Below are positions 7,936 to 15,464 of a DNA stretch of 64,000 nucleotides, one piece after another. The notes under the pieces are model-generated. The model was not told where the DNA came from. It did not search any database and was given only the letters and a program-made list of their open reading frames with translations. Location: NCBI GenBank assembly GCA_944363635.1, contig CALVUP010000005.1:1-64000 (forward strand). Reading direction: 5' to 3'. The translations under genes and the position numbers were made by a program. Within the stretch, counting starts at the first letter, position 1. Each line of letters opens with the position of its first letter. The DNA is from an uncultured Bacilli bacterium. Its GTDB lineage: Bacteria; Bacillota_I; Bacilli_A; RF39; UBA660.

Positions 7936-8613
7936 TTACAATACATTTTGTTGTTTTAAATTCTTTTTAAAACGATAAAGCTTCGCTGGTTTATTTCCCT
8001 CAAATCGTGTTTCTTTTTTAGCATCTTCCAGTAGAGGGAGGACTTTCTTTCTAAAATTTCTTCGATCGAGTTTCTTATCTAAAATAATTTCATAGGTTTT
8101 TAATAACTCTGGGATCGTAAATGTCCCAGAATAAAAGTTTTTTAACAAATCCGTTTGGACGATTTTTTCCCTCAGCACTTCCATATTGTGTTTTAATATG
8201 GTGTTTCCATCATAGGCAAGAGCTGGTACTTGCTCGAGTAAAAACCACTGGGCATCTTCTGTCTTTTCTGTAATCTTGCTTAGTTTTATTTTTTTACTAT
8301 CGAGTATACCAATATAGGAAACACAAAACATTCGGAAGACTGGGGATCGGTTTATCTCATCAAAAATTCCTGCTTTGTATAAATTAATGTTTTCTATAGA
8401 AGTTTTTTCTTTAATTTCTCTTTGCATCGCTTCATCCAGCGTTTCGTTGTTATAAACGGCTCCTCCTACTAAAGCCCATTTTCCTTTAAAGGGTTCATTG
8501 TTTCTTTTTACTAAGAGGACTTTTACACTTCCCTTTTCTACTGTAAAAATAGTAGATAAAACATGCATTCCTTGATTTTTATATAATGGATTTTTAATAT
8601 TCATATTGATCAC
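7936..8613 (-). CDS. NrtR-like regulator: degenerate Nudix domain plus winged helix
   Basis: 225 residues. N-terminal Nudix fold (residues about 15-150) with the box GGAVYNNETLDEAMQREIKE, then KTSI: the catalytic REUxEExGU end is changed (EE to EK, G to S), which suggests lost hydrolase activity. The C-terminal 75 residues (FTIPELLKTYEIILDKKLDRRNFRKKVLPLL) are the winged-helix domain seen in NrtR-family regulators, which bind DNA and sense ADP-ribose or related nucleotides. Its own promoter carries an inverted repeat, so it probably autoregulates. The downstream targets here are unknown genes, not recognisable NAD genes, so the effector is open. Confidence 0.8.
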   Translation of the reverse strand: MINMNIKNPLYKNQGMHVLSTIFTVEKGSVKVLLVKRNNEPFKGKWALVGGAVYNNETLDEAMQREIKEKTSIENINLYKAGIFDEINRSPVFRMFCVSYIGILDSKKIKLSKITEKTEDAQWFLLEQVPALAYDGNTILKHNMEVLREKIVQTDLLKNFYSGTFTIPELLKTYEIILDKKLDRRNFRKKVLPLLEDAKKETRFEGNKPAKLYRFKKNLKQQNVL

Positions 8614-8624
8614 CTTACAATATC

Positions 8625-8653
8625 ATTATATGTGTATCTTTTACGCATGTCAA
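8625..8653 (-). promoter_or_regulatory. Promoter of the NrtR-like gene with operator as spacer
   Basis: Minus strand TTGACA (8653-8648), exactly 17 bases, then TATAAT (8630-8625). The 17-base spacer (8647-8631) is itself the inverted repeat TGCGTA-N5-TACACA, one mismatch from the perfect repeat at 7894-7910. Binding there would exclude RNA polymerase, hence autorepression. Confidence 0.75.
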
Positions 8654-8712
8654 TAAAAATTATTTCTTTTTTATAAAAAGTGTCAAGCAAGAAAAAAAGA
8701 TATAAACTTTAT

Positions 8713-9270
8713 TTATATCTTGGCTTTTAAATACATTTTTGCATAACTAATTAAATCCATCGCACTCTTTACCACATATACTAATCCTAAAAATAAAAGC
8801 AATAGATCCGTTTTTAAAAAAGTAGTGTTTTTTGTAATGATTCCAATTACAATTGTACTTATAATCATAAGAAAAAGATAAAATCCAGAAAGTAAAAAAC
8901 ATTTTTTGACTTGCTTATTAAACAACGTACCTTGCACATCAAAAATTTTATTATAAATCACAAATAGTTCTAAGAAAATTAAAATGAGCAAAAGAACAGG
9001 AATCGTTCTTACAATTACTAGATTTATATCATTAAAACTTCCCTCTTTTAATAAAATATTATATTTGCTTAAATAATACCCTCCTATAAAAGCAATTACG
9101 GTCAATAAAGCAAAAAGAAGATAAGATTTGATACGAAACCAAGTAATGTATCTTTTTAATCTTTTAGGACTTAAAATATTTTTTGCATGCATATTATCAA
9201 TTCTTTTAATTTTTTTTATTTCTTTTGCTTTAAAGAATAAGCGTAAGAAAAAATTCTTTTTTAATTTCAT
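8713..9270 (-). CDS. Unknown four-helix membrane protein
   Basis: 185 residues, not recognised. A basic N-terminal 50 residues is followed by four hydrophobic segments (YLLFALLTVIAFIGGYYL, TIPVLLLILIFLELFVIY, LSGFYLFLMIISTIVIGII, LLLLFLGLVYVVKSAM), the last ending in a short basic tail. No transporter or enzyme motif is visible. The start at 9270 is preferred to 9288 because AGGTGG lies just upstream of it. It stands alone between two Nudix genes. Confidence 0.65.
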   Translation of the reverse strand: MKLKKNFFLRLFFKAKEIKKIKRIDNMHAKNILSPKRLKRYITWFRIKSYLLFALLTVIAFIGGYYLSKYNILLKEGSFNDINLVIVRTIPVLLLILIFLELFVIYNKIFDVQGTLFNKQVKKCFLLSGFYLFLMIISTIVIGIITKNTTFLKTDLLLLFLGLVYVVKSAMDLISYAKMYLKAKI

Positions 9271-9300
9271 GTTACCACCTAATTTCATTGTACCATAAAA

Positions 9301-9729
9301 TTAAAAAGAAATGGATACTTTCTTATGAATATATTCAATCGCTTGTTTTAATATTTTTTTATCTTCCTCATATGTAATTGTTTGTAAAGCCTCTTCGGCT
9401 TTTAACCAAAGAATTTTTTTAATTTCATGATTTTCTTTTTCAATAGAATAATGATCGTCTTTACAAGTGGCTACAAATAAAATGACGTCTTTTAGAATAC
9501 CTTCTTTTGGACTATAGGTATGAACTGTACGAAAAGAAGTATCTAAAACAACATCTAAGTTGGTCTCTTCTTTTATTTCTCTGATCGCCGTTTGTTCTTC
9601 CGTTTCCCCTTCTTCGATATGTCCTTTGGCAAAAGACCAATGCCCAGCATTATGTTTTAATAATAGAAAATAAAGTTCATTATTTTCTATTTTATAGACA
9701 ATCGCACCACATGATTTTTCTTTTTCCAT
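9301..9729 (-). CDS. Nudix hydrolase, diadenosine tetraphosphatase-like
   Basis: 142 residues. An intact Nudix box (GHIEEGETEEQTAIREIKEE then TNL) with all Mg-binding glutamates, preceded by SCGAIVYKIENNELYFLLLKH and NAGHWSFAKGH. This arrangement is usual for the Ap4A hydrolase-like subgroup, which cleaves dinucleoside polyphosphates or related phosphorylated compounds. The start at 9729 follows GGAGGG. It is encoded opposite to the next Nudix gene, with which it shares a 90-base divergent promoter region. Exact substrate cannot be read from sequence. Confidence 0.82.
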   Translation of the reverse strand: MEKEKSCGAIVYKIENNELYFLLLKHNAGHWSFAKGHIEEGETEEQTAIREIKEETNLDVVLDTSFRTVHTYSPKEGILKDVILFVATCKDDHYSIEKENHEIKKILWLKAEEALQTITYEEDKKILKQAIEYIHKKVSISF

Positions 9730-9819
9730 AATACCCTCCAATCTATTTCATTATAAACCAGAAAGAAAAAGATGTAAAAGGTTTTCTTTATGATATACTT
9801 ATTTTATAAGGAGGCTGTT

Positions 9820-10260
9820 ATGAAAAAGATTCAAGCCAAACATATTGGTGTCTATGGAATTATTATCCAAGATAAAAAAATCGTACTTATTAAGAAATCT
9901 AGAGGGGGTTATAAAGGAAAGTTGGACTTACCAGGTGGTGGGATGGAACACACCGAAAGTCCTATTGAAACACTTCATAGAGAATTGCAAGAAGAAGCAG
10001 GTGTTACAGTATCTAAAGAAAATTTGTTTGATGTTACTGCAACCAATGTTTTATGGCAAATGAATGAGGAAGAATGGGAAGATTTGCATCATATTGGAAT
10101 TCTTTATTTCACAGAGATTAAAGAAAAAACAGTAAAAGAAGAAGCCGATGGAATCGATTCCAATGGGGCTTATTGGTATGAGATTGATAAACTAAAAAAA
10201 GAGGAACTATCCCCTTTTACCATTTATGCACTTGAAAAATTAGGTTATACATTAAAATAA
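9820..10260 (+). CDS. Nudix hydrolase
   Basis: 146 residues, one of the few plus-strand genes. Intact Nudix box: GGGMEHTESPIETLHRELQE followed by EAGVTV, with preceding GGYKGKLDLP. No extra domain. The start at 9820 follows an AAGGAGG site; the upstream in-frame ATG at 9790 lacks one and lies at the promoter (TATACT at 9794). It is the third Nudix-fold protein within 2.4 kb and, unlike the NrtR-like one, keeps all catalytic residues. The substrate is unknown; nucleotide-sugar or oxidised nucleotide hydrolysis are family possibilities. Confidence 0.8.
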   Translation: MKKIQAKHIGVYGIIIQDKKIVLIKKSRGGYKGKLDLPGGGMEHTESPIETLHRELQEEAGVTVSKENLFDVTATNVLWQMNEEEWEDLHHIGILYFTEIKEKTVKEEADGIDSNGAYWYEIDKLKKEELSPFTIYALEKLGYTLK

Positions 10261-10286
10261 AAGTACTTAAAAAAGTACTTTTTTAT
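10259..10286. terminator. Bidirectional terminator between converging genes
   Basis: AAAAGTACTT pairs with AAGTACTTTT around a four-base loop, with T-runs in both directions. It separates the plus-strand Nudix gene from the minus-strand deformylase-like gene. Confidence 0.8.
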
Positions 10287-10857
10287 TGATTTTAGGAGTG
10301 GGATATGTTCTTGTTTTAGAAAGAATTTCATAAGGATGCATTTTTCGAAATTTTTTACGTTCTTCTTGAGGCATTTTTAGCACTTCTATCGCACGATCCA
10401 TGTGTAGGATGCCATCTAAATGATCCAGTTCATGGGATAAGACGGTAGCAGAAAAACCAGAGAAGACTTCTTTATGCTTTTGTTTATTGGGATCATAGTA
10501 TTCTATTTCAATTTGATAAGGTCTTTCGACAAGTCCCATATAATCTAAACAGCTTGCACAAGCTTCCCAATATCGAGTACACCCTTCTTGCTTAATGATT
10601 ACTGGATTGATTAAAACTTTTGCCTCATTATACCCTTCTTCCTCTAAACGTGCTAAATCGGTTCTTTTTAAATAAACCAGACGAAGAGGAATTCCTAATT
10701 GTACAGATGCCATGGCATAAATTTCCGGATCTTGTTTACAATACAAATCCAGCTCTTTTATTGCCTCTTTCCAAGTTTCATCATAAAAATCAACTGGTTT
10801 GGATATTTGCCTTAAAAATTTTAAATCATTTTCTATTGTCTTTTTTTCTATTTTCAT
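10267..10857 (-). CDS. def: Peptide deformylase-like protein with degenerate motifs 1 and 2
   Basis: 196 residues of peptide deformylase type, the metalloenzyme that removes the N-formyl group from new proteins. Motif 3 is intact (SHELDHLDG, both His ligands and catalytic Glu). Motif 2, normally EGCLS, is EACAS, keeping the Cys ligand; motif 1, normally GxGLAAPQ, is AMASVQLGI, keeping Gln. The metal site is therefore complete but the substrate-facing loops are altered. It could be a working divergent deformylase or a specialised paralog. A second def elsewhere in the genome would favour the latter. Confidence 0.78.
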   Translation of the reverse strand: MKIEKKTIENDLKFLRQISKPVDFYDETWKEAIKELDLYCKQDPEIYAMASVQLGIPLRLVYLKRTDLARLEEEGYNEAKVLINPVIIKQEGCTRYWEACASCLDYMGLVERPYQIEIEYYDPNKQKHKEVFSGFSATVLSHELDHLDGILHMDRAIEVLKMPQEERKKFRKMHPYEILSKTRTYPTPKINKKVLF

Positions 10858-10871
10858 AAAATCACCTTTAT

Positions 10872-11981
10872 CTATGCTAAACCTAAATATTCTTCTAATG
10901 TAACGTTTTGTGTAAAAATATCGGTTGCAACCTCTTTTCCTACATATCTAATGTGCCATGGTTCATACATATAACCTGTAATCTTTTCTTTACCTTTTGG
11001 ATAGCGAAGAATAAAACCATATTCATGGGCATGACTTGCTAACCACTTACCTGCTGGCGTATTCCCATAATTGCTATCTAATTTACCAATATCAAAAGCA
11101 AGACCCGTTTGATGTTCAGAGTGTCCAGGTTTAGCGGAATAAGTATCTGCCTTGGCTTGTCCATCACGCGCAACATATTGATTGTATAAATTTTGTTGGT
11201 AAGCGTAAGAACGATATCCTGAGATTAAAGGCATATCATATCCTGCTTCTTTGGCTCCTGCTTGTAATTGTTTTAGGGCTGCTAAAGCTGTACGATCTAC
11301 ACCTTTGGCATAACTTTTTGGAAGAGCATATTTTTTATTTACAATTAATATCCCTTTTATATATGTTGGTTCTATTGTACTGTTATTATTCTTATTGGTA
11401 GAAGTTTCTTCCTTTTCTTTTGGTTTTTCTTTTATAATAACTGTACGAGTAATCATAGCTTTATTTTTACTTATATCTTCTACTTCATAAGTAATAGTAT
11501 AGGTTCCACTTTTAGTCGTATCCACTTTATTTGTAACTTTTACCTTTTCTTCTAGATTGGTATCGTAATTATCTGTGACTTGATAGCCTGGTTCTTGATA
11601 TTTTTCCCCTTTATATATTTCTATTTTATTCTTGCCTTTTAAAGTGATCACTGGAGACGTAGTATCAACAACATGCACTATACGAGAGACTTCTTTTTTG
11701 GTAAAGAAATGCGTAATACTATATTTTTCTGTATAAGTACCCAGTTTTGTTGTATCTATTTTTCCTGTTGTTTTTATTTTTTTATCTAACTTGATTCCAA
11801 ATACGTTCGCAGTGGCGCCTTGTTCCTTATAAGAATGATTGACTTCAATTGTTTCGTTTTTATCCCCTTGAATGCTTATTTGTAAAAAAGGATTCGCAAA
11901 CGCATAAATACTAAAGAAGATAATGAATACTAAACCGAAAACCACTAAAACAATAAGTAAAATTTTCTTTTTCTTACTCAT
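10872..11981 (-). CDS. VanY-type D-Ala-D-Ala carboxypeptidase with Ig-like repeats
   Basis: 369 residues. An N-terminal membrane anchor (KILLIVLVVFGLVFIIFFSIY) is followed by two DUF5011/Big-type Ig-like domains, each ending in a GTYTxxYxxxD pattern (about residues 40-120 and 120-190), then a VanY peptidase domain. Catalytic motifs are visible: ISGYRSYAYQQNLYNQY, PGHSEHQTGLAFDI (zinc ligands His and Asp) and EPWHIRYVG (third ligand). It is predicted to act outside the membrane on peptidoglycan stem peptides. The start at 11981 follows GAAGGGAA. Family members trim D-Ala in ordinary cell-wall turnover; vancomycin resistance is not implied. Confidence 0.88.
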   Translation of the reverse strand: MSKKKKILLIVLVVFGLVFIIFFSIYAFANPFLQISIQGDKNETIEVNHSYKEQGATANVFGIKLDKKIKTTGKIDTTKLGTYTEKYSITHFFTKKEVSRIVHVVDTTSPVITLKGKNKIEIYKGEKYQEPGYQVTDNYDTNLEEKVKVTNKVDTTKSGTYTITYEVEDISKNKAMITRTVIIKEKPKEKEETSTNKNNNSTIEPTYIKGILIVNKKYALPKSYAKGVDRTALAALKQLQAGAKEAGYDMPLISGYRSYAYQQNLYNQYVARDGQAKADTYSAKPGHSEHQTGLAFDIGKLDSNYGNTPAGKWLASHAHEYGFILRYPKGKEKITGYMYEPWHIRYVGKEVATDIFTQNVTLEEYLGLA

Positions 11982-12022
11982 ACGATTCCCTTCTCTCACA
12001 CCCATTATAACATAAAATAAAA

Positions 12023-12047
12023 AATAGATAATATATATTTATCTATT
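12023..12047 (-). terminator. Terminator after the acetyltransferase gene
   Basis: AATAGATAA pairs with TTATCTATT around a seven-base loop; on the minus strand the hairpin runs straight into a T-rich tract. The stem overlaps the stop codon of the upstream gene. Confidence 0.6.
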
Positions 12048-12525
12048 TTATTTCTTTAATCATATGAAGCATACGTGTATGATAGTTTTGCTTTTTATAA
12101 AATTGAATGGCTTTTTCATTATAGGCAAATACTTCTAATGAAAGATGTGTACAATCTATACTTTGAAAATAAGATTCCATTTTTTGCATAAGTAAAGTCC
12201 CTATTCCTTTACTACGAGTATTTTTAGATACAATTAATTCTGTAATAATCCCCATTTTTGGACATTTATAATCTAAATAATCTTCTTTATTATATTTTCT
12301 AACTATTCCCATAATTAAACCAACAACATGATTATCTTCAATCGCTAGATAACACTTTCCATTATTTTCACGTACTTCTTTTAAATCGTAAAGTGCCATT
12401 TCTTCTTTATAGTTTTCTCCTACTTGGTCTAAGTGATCTTGATCAATAGAAACAATATATTCTTCTAATTCTACTAATAATTCTTTTACATCTTCTAAAT
12501 ATTTATCTTGGTATTCAATAATCAT
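12043..12525 (-). CDS. GNAT family N-acetyltransferase
   Basis: 160 residues covering a whole GNAT fold: the acidic N-terminal helices, a strand with NNGKCYLAIEDNHVVGLIMGI, the acetyl-CoA binding loop TRSKGIGTLLMQKME (RxxGxG/A pattern) and the C-terminal LSLEVFAYNEKAIQFYKKQNY. GNAT enzymes transfer acetyl groups from acetyl-CoA to amines; the acceptor cannot be told here. Transcribed alone between two terminators. Confidence 0.85.
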   Translation of the reverse strand: MIIEYQDKYLEDVKELLVELEEYIVSIDQDHLDQVGENYKEEMALYDLKEVRENNGKCYLAIEDNHVVGLIMGIVRKYNKEDYLDYKCPKMGIITELIVSKNTRSKGIGTLLMQKMESYFQSIDCTHLSLEVFAYNEKAIQFYKKQNYHTRMLHMIKEIK

Positions 12526-12571
12526 ATAAGCCTCCTACTTCTTCTTTTATTATACAAAACTTTAAAAGAAA

Positions 12572-12590
12572 AAGCACTTGTTTTGTGCTT
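12572..12590 (-). terminator. Terminator after the SHOCT membrane protein gene
   Basis: AAGCAC pairs with GTGCTT around a seven-base loop, followed on the minus strand by TTTTTCTTTT. Confidence 0.7.
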
Positions 12591-12609
12591 AGTTATATAA
12601 TTGAATTTA

Positions 12610-13143
12610 TTATATTAAATTTGTAAGTACTATAAATAATATCAGCAATAATATAATAATATATTTTTTTAATTTAGTATATAATTTACATCTTTTTGTT
12701 TTTTCAGAAATTTTAGGGCAAGCCATAATACCTAAGATTAAAAATATAATTCCATTAAACAAATAAATAATTATATTTGTTTTTAAGGTAACAAATGAAC
12801 CTAAGGATACTAAAAAACAAAAAATAGTCAAAAACCAAAAAAATACTGTTTTGCCTTTACTTGTTCCCATATTTATTATTTTTTTCATTTTTTTTGCATT
12901 CTTTGCTTTTTCAATTTCTTTGATTTCCATTTCAGCTTCCAGTTTGGCCTTTGCTTTTAACTTTTCTTTGTCAAAGAAATCCTTTTTAGCTTGTTCTAAC
13001 TCAGCTGTGCTTTTATTTTTTATCATCGGTGTTTTATTCTTTATTCCTAATATTTTTGACTTTTCAATAGAAAATTCTTCTTGCGTGATAGCACCATCAT
13101 TCAATAAATTTTTTAATTTTTTTAATTTTTCTATCTTATCCAT
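12610..13143 (-). CDS. SHOCT-domain membrane protein
   Basis: 177 residues. The N-terminus is a SHOCT motif (KIEKLKKLKNLLNDGAITQEEF), then a charged coiled-coil segment rich in lysine and alanine (about residues 45-90), and three hydrophobic segments towards the C-terminus (VFFWFLTIFCFLVSLGSFV, IIIYLFNGIIFLILGIM, YIIILLLILFIVLTNLI). SHOCT is a short oligomerisation motif common in membrane and DNA-linked proteins. It lies 12 bases after the FtsK-gamma/SHOCT gene, so both are probably co-transcribed and may interact through SHOCT. Function unknown. The start at 13143 follows GAGG. Confidence 0.7.
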   Translation of the reverse strand: MDKIEKLKKLKNLLNDGAITQEEFSIEKSKILGIKNKTPMIKNKSTAELEQAKKDFFDKEKLKAKAKLEAEMEIKEIEKAKNAKKMKKIINMGTSKGKTVFFWFLTIFCFLVSLGSFVTLKTNIIIYLFNGIIFLILGIMACPKISEKTKRCKLYTKLKKYIIILLLILFIVLTNLI

Positions 13144-13155
13144 ATTAAACCTCAT

Positions 13156-13716
13156 CTATTTTTTGTTCAGTATATTATTTTTTACTTCATTATACTCTGC
13201 TTGTGTCAAGGTACCATTATCTAATAATTGTTTATACTCGGCAAGTTGATCATAAATGCTATATTCTTTCTCCTTTTGACTCGATTTTTTAGTATCTTCA
13301 TCGTAATTTGAAATTAATACTATTCTTGGTCTATTACCATTTGCTGGGCCAACAACTTTTTCTTTCTCAAGCCTATCTATAAACATAGAGGCATCATTGT
13401 AACTTGTTTTGAATTTTCTTTGAATTAATGAAATACTTACTTTTTGATTTTTAATTACAAAACCTTTAATTGCCTCATATAAGTCTTCACTGCAATTATT
13501 TATAACTTGTTCAGTTTGTTGCTTTTCAAATTTTATAAAAGAATTATGTGATTCTTCTGATAATAATGTATTTGAAAAATTAAGGAAAACATTTATATTA
13601 TTATCAGTTTTAAATACTAATTTATCATCTTGATAATTGTTTTTAACATTTTTATCAAGATCATCACTGAATTTTGTTTTTCTACTTTCTTCTTTTACTG
13701 ATAAATTTGATTTCAT
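13156..13716 (-). CDS. Stand-alone FtsK-gamma-like winged helix fused to SHOCT
   Basis: 186 residues. Residues about 75-133 match the gamma domain at the C-terminus of FtsK/SpoIIIE DNA translocases: EDLYEAIKGFVIKNQ, then KVSISLIQRKFKTSYNDASM, FIDRLEKEKVVGPANGNRPR. In FtsK this winged helix reads polarity sequences (KOPS/SRS). No motor domain is encoded nearby. The last 35 residues (YDQLAEYKQLLDNGTLTQAEY) are a SHOCT motif like that of the next gene. The N-terminal 70 residues are polar and unrecognised. It may be a sequence-specific DNA-binding protein or a partner of the resident translocase; which is not known. Confidence 0.75.
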   Translation of the reverse strand: MKSNLSVKEESRKTKFSDDLDKNVKNNYQDDKLVFKTDNNINVFLNFSNTLLSEESHNSFIKFEKQQTEQVINNCSEDLYEAIKGFVIKNQKVSISLIQRKFKTSYNDASMFIDRLEKEKVVGPANGNRPRIVLISNYDEDTKKSSQKEKEYSIYDQLAEYKQLLDNGTLTQAEYNEVKNNILNKK

Positions 13717-13890
13717 TATTTTATTGACCTCCTATAAATATAAGAACTAATATATTGTTGAAAGATCCAATTGTATATTTAATTAAGTAATATGTTTGTT
13801 TTTTGATATCTATTTTTATAGACATTACATTATCATTCGGATTTGATAGTTGTCTTAATTTCGACTCATTTCACAACTGTTCTTACTTTA

Positions 13891-14715
13891 TTATTTACTT
13901 GATTTTCGTTTCTTTTTAACAGTATGATATACACCATAACCGATTCCACCTATTACACCAATACTAATTACTCCATTCACCATTTCTTCTGTTTTTGTAT
14001 ATTTTTCAACTGTTAATTCATACTCCTTTTCGGTTCCATCCTCGGCTATTACTTTAAATTTTACAATATTATCACCTGCTTTTAGTTTTTCGTCACCCGT
14101 GATCTCAACTTTTGCTTTTGGATCTTCTAGTTCATATTTATAATTTAATTTTATAGTGTCTGATGATACAGTAACATCAGCTTTGTTATTAATAAAAGTA
14201 ACTTCTTTCCCATCAACAATAATTTTAATGTTTGTATTATTACTTAATCTGTTTACTGTTAGAGTATATATCTTTTCACTACCGTCTTCTGCTTTTACAT
14301 TTATTTTGATATCATTTTCTCCAATATCTAAACTTTTATTATTAACTGTTGACTCTGCTTTATCATCATTTGTTTCAACAAAAATGCTTACTTTATCTTT
14401 ATTCGTTTCATATTGCATTTTATCTGCTACTGTAATGGTAGTTCCATCAACTATAACACTTTTTAAAGTATTGTCACTGCTTTTTTTAGGTTTAGTTTGA
14501 ATTGTTGATTGATTAGATGAATTTGTGGAATTTGAAGAATTTTGATTTTCTCCGTTGTGGCAATGATATTCGCCATCACTTAATCCCCATTTAGCGCAAT
14601 TCGTTCGACAGTAATGACATCCGTCGGCATTTGTTTTTCCTGGATGTGCTTTTACTTCGTTTGGTATTACTAATAATAAACACATTATAACTATACACAT
14701 TAACTTATACTTCAT
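13891..14715 (-). CDS. Secreted YHYH-domain protein with cadherin-like domains and C-terminal anchor
   Basis: 274 residues. Signal peptide (KLMCIVIMCLLLVIPNEVKA), then a Cys/His-rich YHYH-type segment (HPGKTNADGCHYCRTNC and GEYHCHNG), a serine/asparagine linker, and two cadherin-like beta-sandwich repeats, each ending in an E-D-G-x-E-K-x-Y-x-L-T-V pattern (KAEDGSEKIYTLTVNR; IAEDGTEKEYELTVEK). A final hydrophobic segment (VISIGVIGGIGYGVYHTV) followed by KKKRKSSK is a membrane anchor. The product should sit on the outer surface of the membrane. The Cys/His segment may bind metal. It is the last intact gene before a decayed stretch. Confidence 0.8.
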   Translation of the reverse strand: MKYKLMCIVIMCLLLVIPNEVKAHPGKTNADGCHYCRTNCAKWGLSDGEYHCHNGENQNSSNSTNSSNQSTIQTKPKKSSDNTLKSVIVDGTTITVADKMQYETNKDKVSIFVETNDDKAESTVNNKSLDIGENDIKINVKAEDGSEKIYTLTVNRLSNNTNIKIIVDGKEVTFINNKADVTVSSDTIKLNYKYELEDPKAKVEITGDEKLKAGDNIVKFKVIAEDGTEKEYELTVEKYTKTEEMVNGVISIGVIGGIGYGVYHTVKKKRKSSK

Positions 14716-15123
14716 AATTTAATCGCCTCCAAAAATAAACATTCTTACTTAATAAAACAAAAAAACGAAAAGTTTTTTTATAAACTTATTATATTTGGCT
14801 TTTTTAAACTTCTATTTGCTAGATTTATCATAAAAAAGATTAATCTAAAATTTCATTTTTTTACTTTTGAATTTTTCCGTTGTTTATATTTGATACTTTT
14901 ATTAAACCATTCTTATTCTAAATTTCATCTTAAAAGTTTTTTGAATCTTCTGTTTAAAATTACCAAACTTTTCCATTTGTACTACAATAAAAGTATAACA
15001 CTCTTTTTTATAAATGTAGAGATAAAAATCGTTTTTTGTAAATTAAAAGTATAATAAAAACTTATATATCATTCATATATATAAAAAATTAATCAAAAAC
15101 TTTATCTTCACATAAACAAAAAA

Positions 15124-15139
15124 TGCAATATAAATTGCA
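15124..15139 (-). terminator. Orphan terminator-like hairpin
   Basis: TGCAA pairs with TTGCA around a six-base loop, followed on the minus strand by TTTTTTG. No intact gene ends here, so it probably belongs to a lost gene. Confidence 0.5.
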
Positions 15140-15330
15140 CTTTTCCATAGGTAAATATTAATCATAATTAATTTTATAATATTATTACTAATATATTTCT
15201 TTTTTAAGAAAAATATGGAAGGTTATTTTTATTACAGTTTCTATCATTTTATTTATAGTTGCCATAATCTCACAATCTGCAATATATAAGCAATGCTCAA
15301 AGGCAATTCATTCAAAATAAAAACAAGAAA

Positions 15331-15356
15331 AAAGGCACAAATTAGTAGTGCCTTTT
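15331..15356. terminator. Terminator-like hairpin with T-runs both ways
   Basis: AAAGGCAC pairs with GTGCCTTT around a nine-base loop. The plus-strand arm is preceded by the possible small membrane ORF ending at 15320; the minus-strand side runs into TTTTTTC. Confidence 0.6.
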
Positions 15357-15464
15357 CATTTTATATATTAAATCTATCAAAATAAAAAACTTAATACTAT
15401 AAGGATAATATTCAAACGAAGCGATGAGAGTCATCTTTTAAAAATATAAAATAAAAATCGATTT

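Larger units (their letters stand above)
14716..15464. other. AT-rich 750-base stretch without an intact gene
   Basis: No complete gene is seen. It contains two good terminator-like hairpins (15124-15139 and 15331-15356) and between them, on the plus strand, an open stretch at about 15219-15320 whose translation is one membrane helix followed by SQSAIYKQCSKAIHSK; it has an ATG only if one base is added near 15218. The first 400 bases show nothing I can interpret. Confidence 0.5.

Noticed and set aside
7925-7949. Hairpin AAAATGTATT/AATACATTTT as terminator of the NrtR-like gene
   Set aside because: On the minus strand it is followed by a run of A, not T. A function as terminator in that direction is not supported; it may only affect RNA stability.
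10872-11981. VanY and VanZ genes as a vancomycin-resistance cluster
   Set aside because: The vanZ-like gene is 33 kb away in a spore operon, and no vanHAX or vanRS genes are present; both families are common outside resistance clusters.
14941-15000. 24-codon minus-strand ORF starting MEKFGNFKQKIQKTF as a small peptide gene
   Set aside because: No ribosome site of note, no downstream gene in operon and a very common lysine-rich composition; cannot be told from chance in this AT-rich gap.
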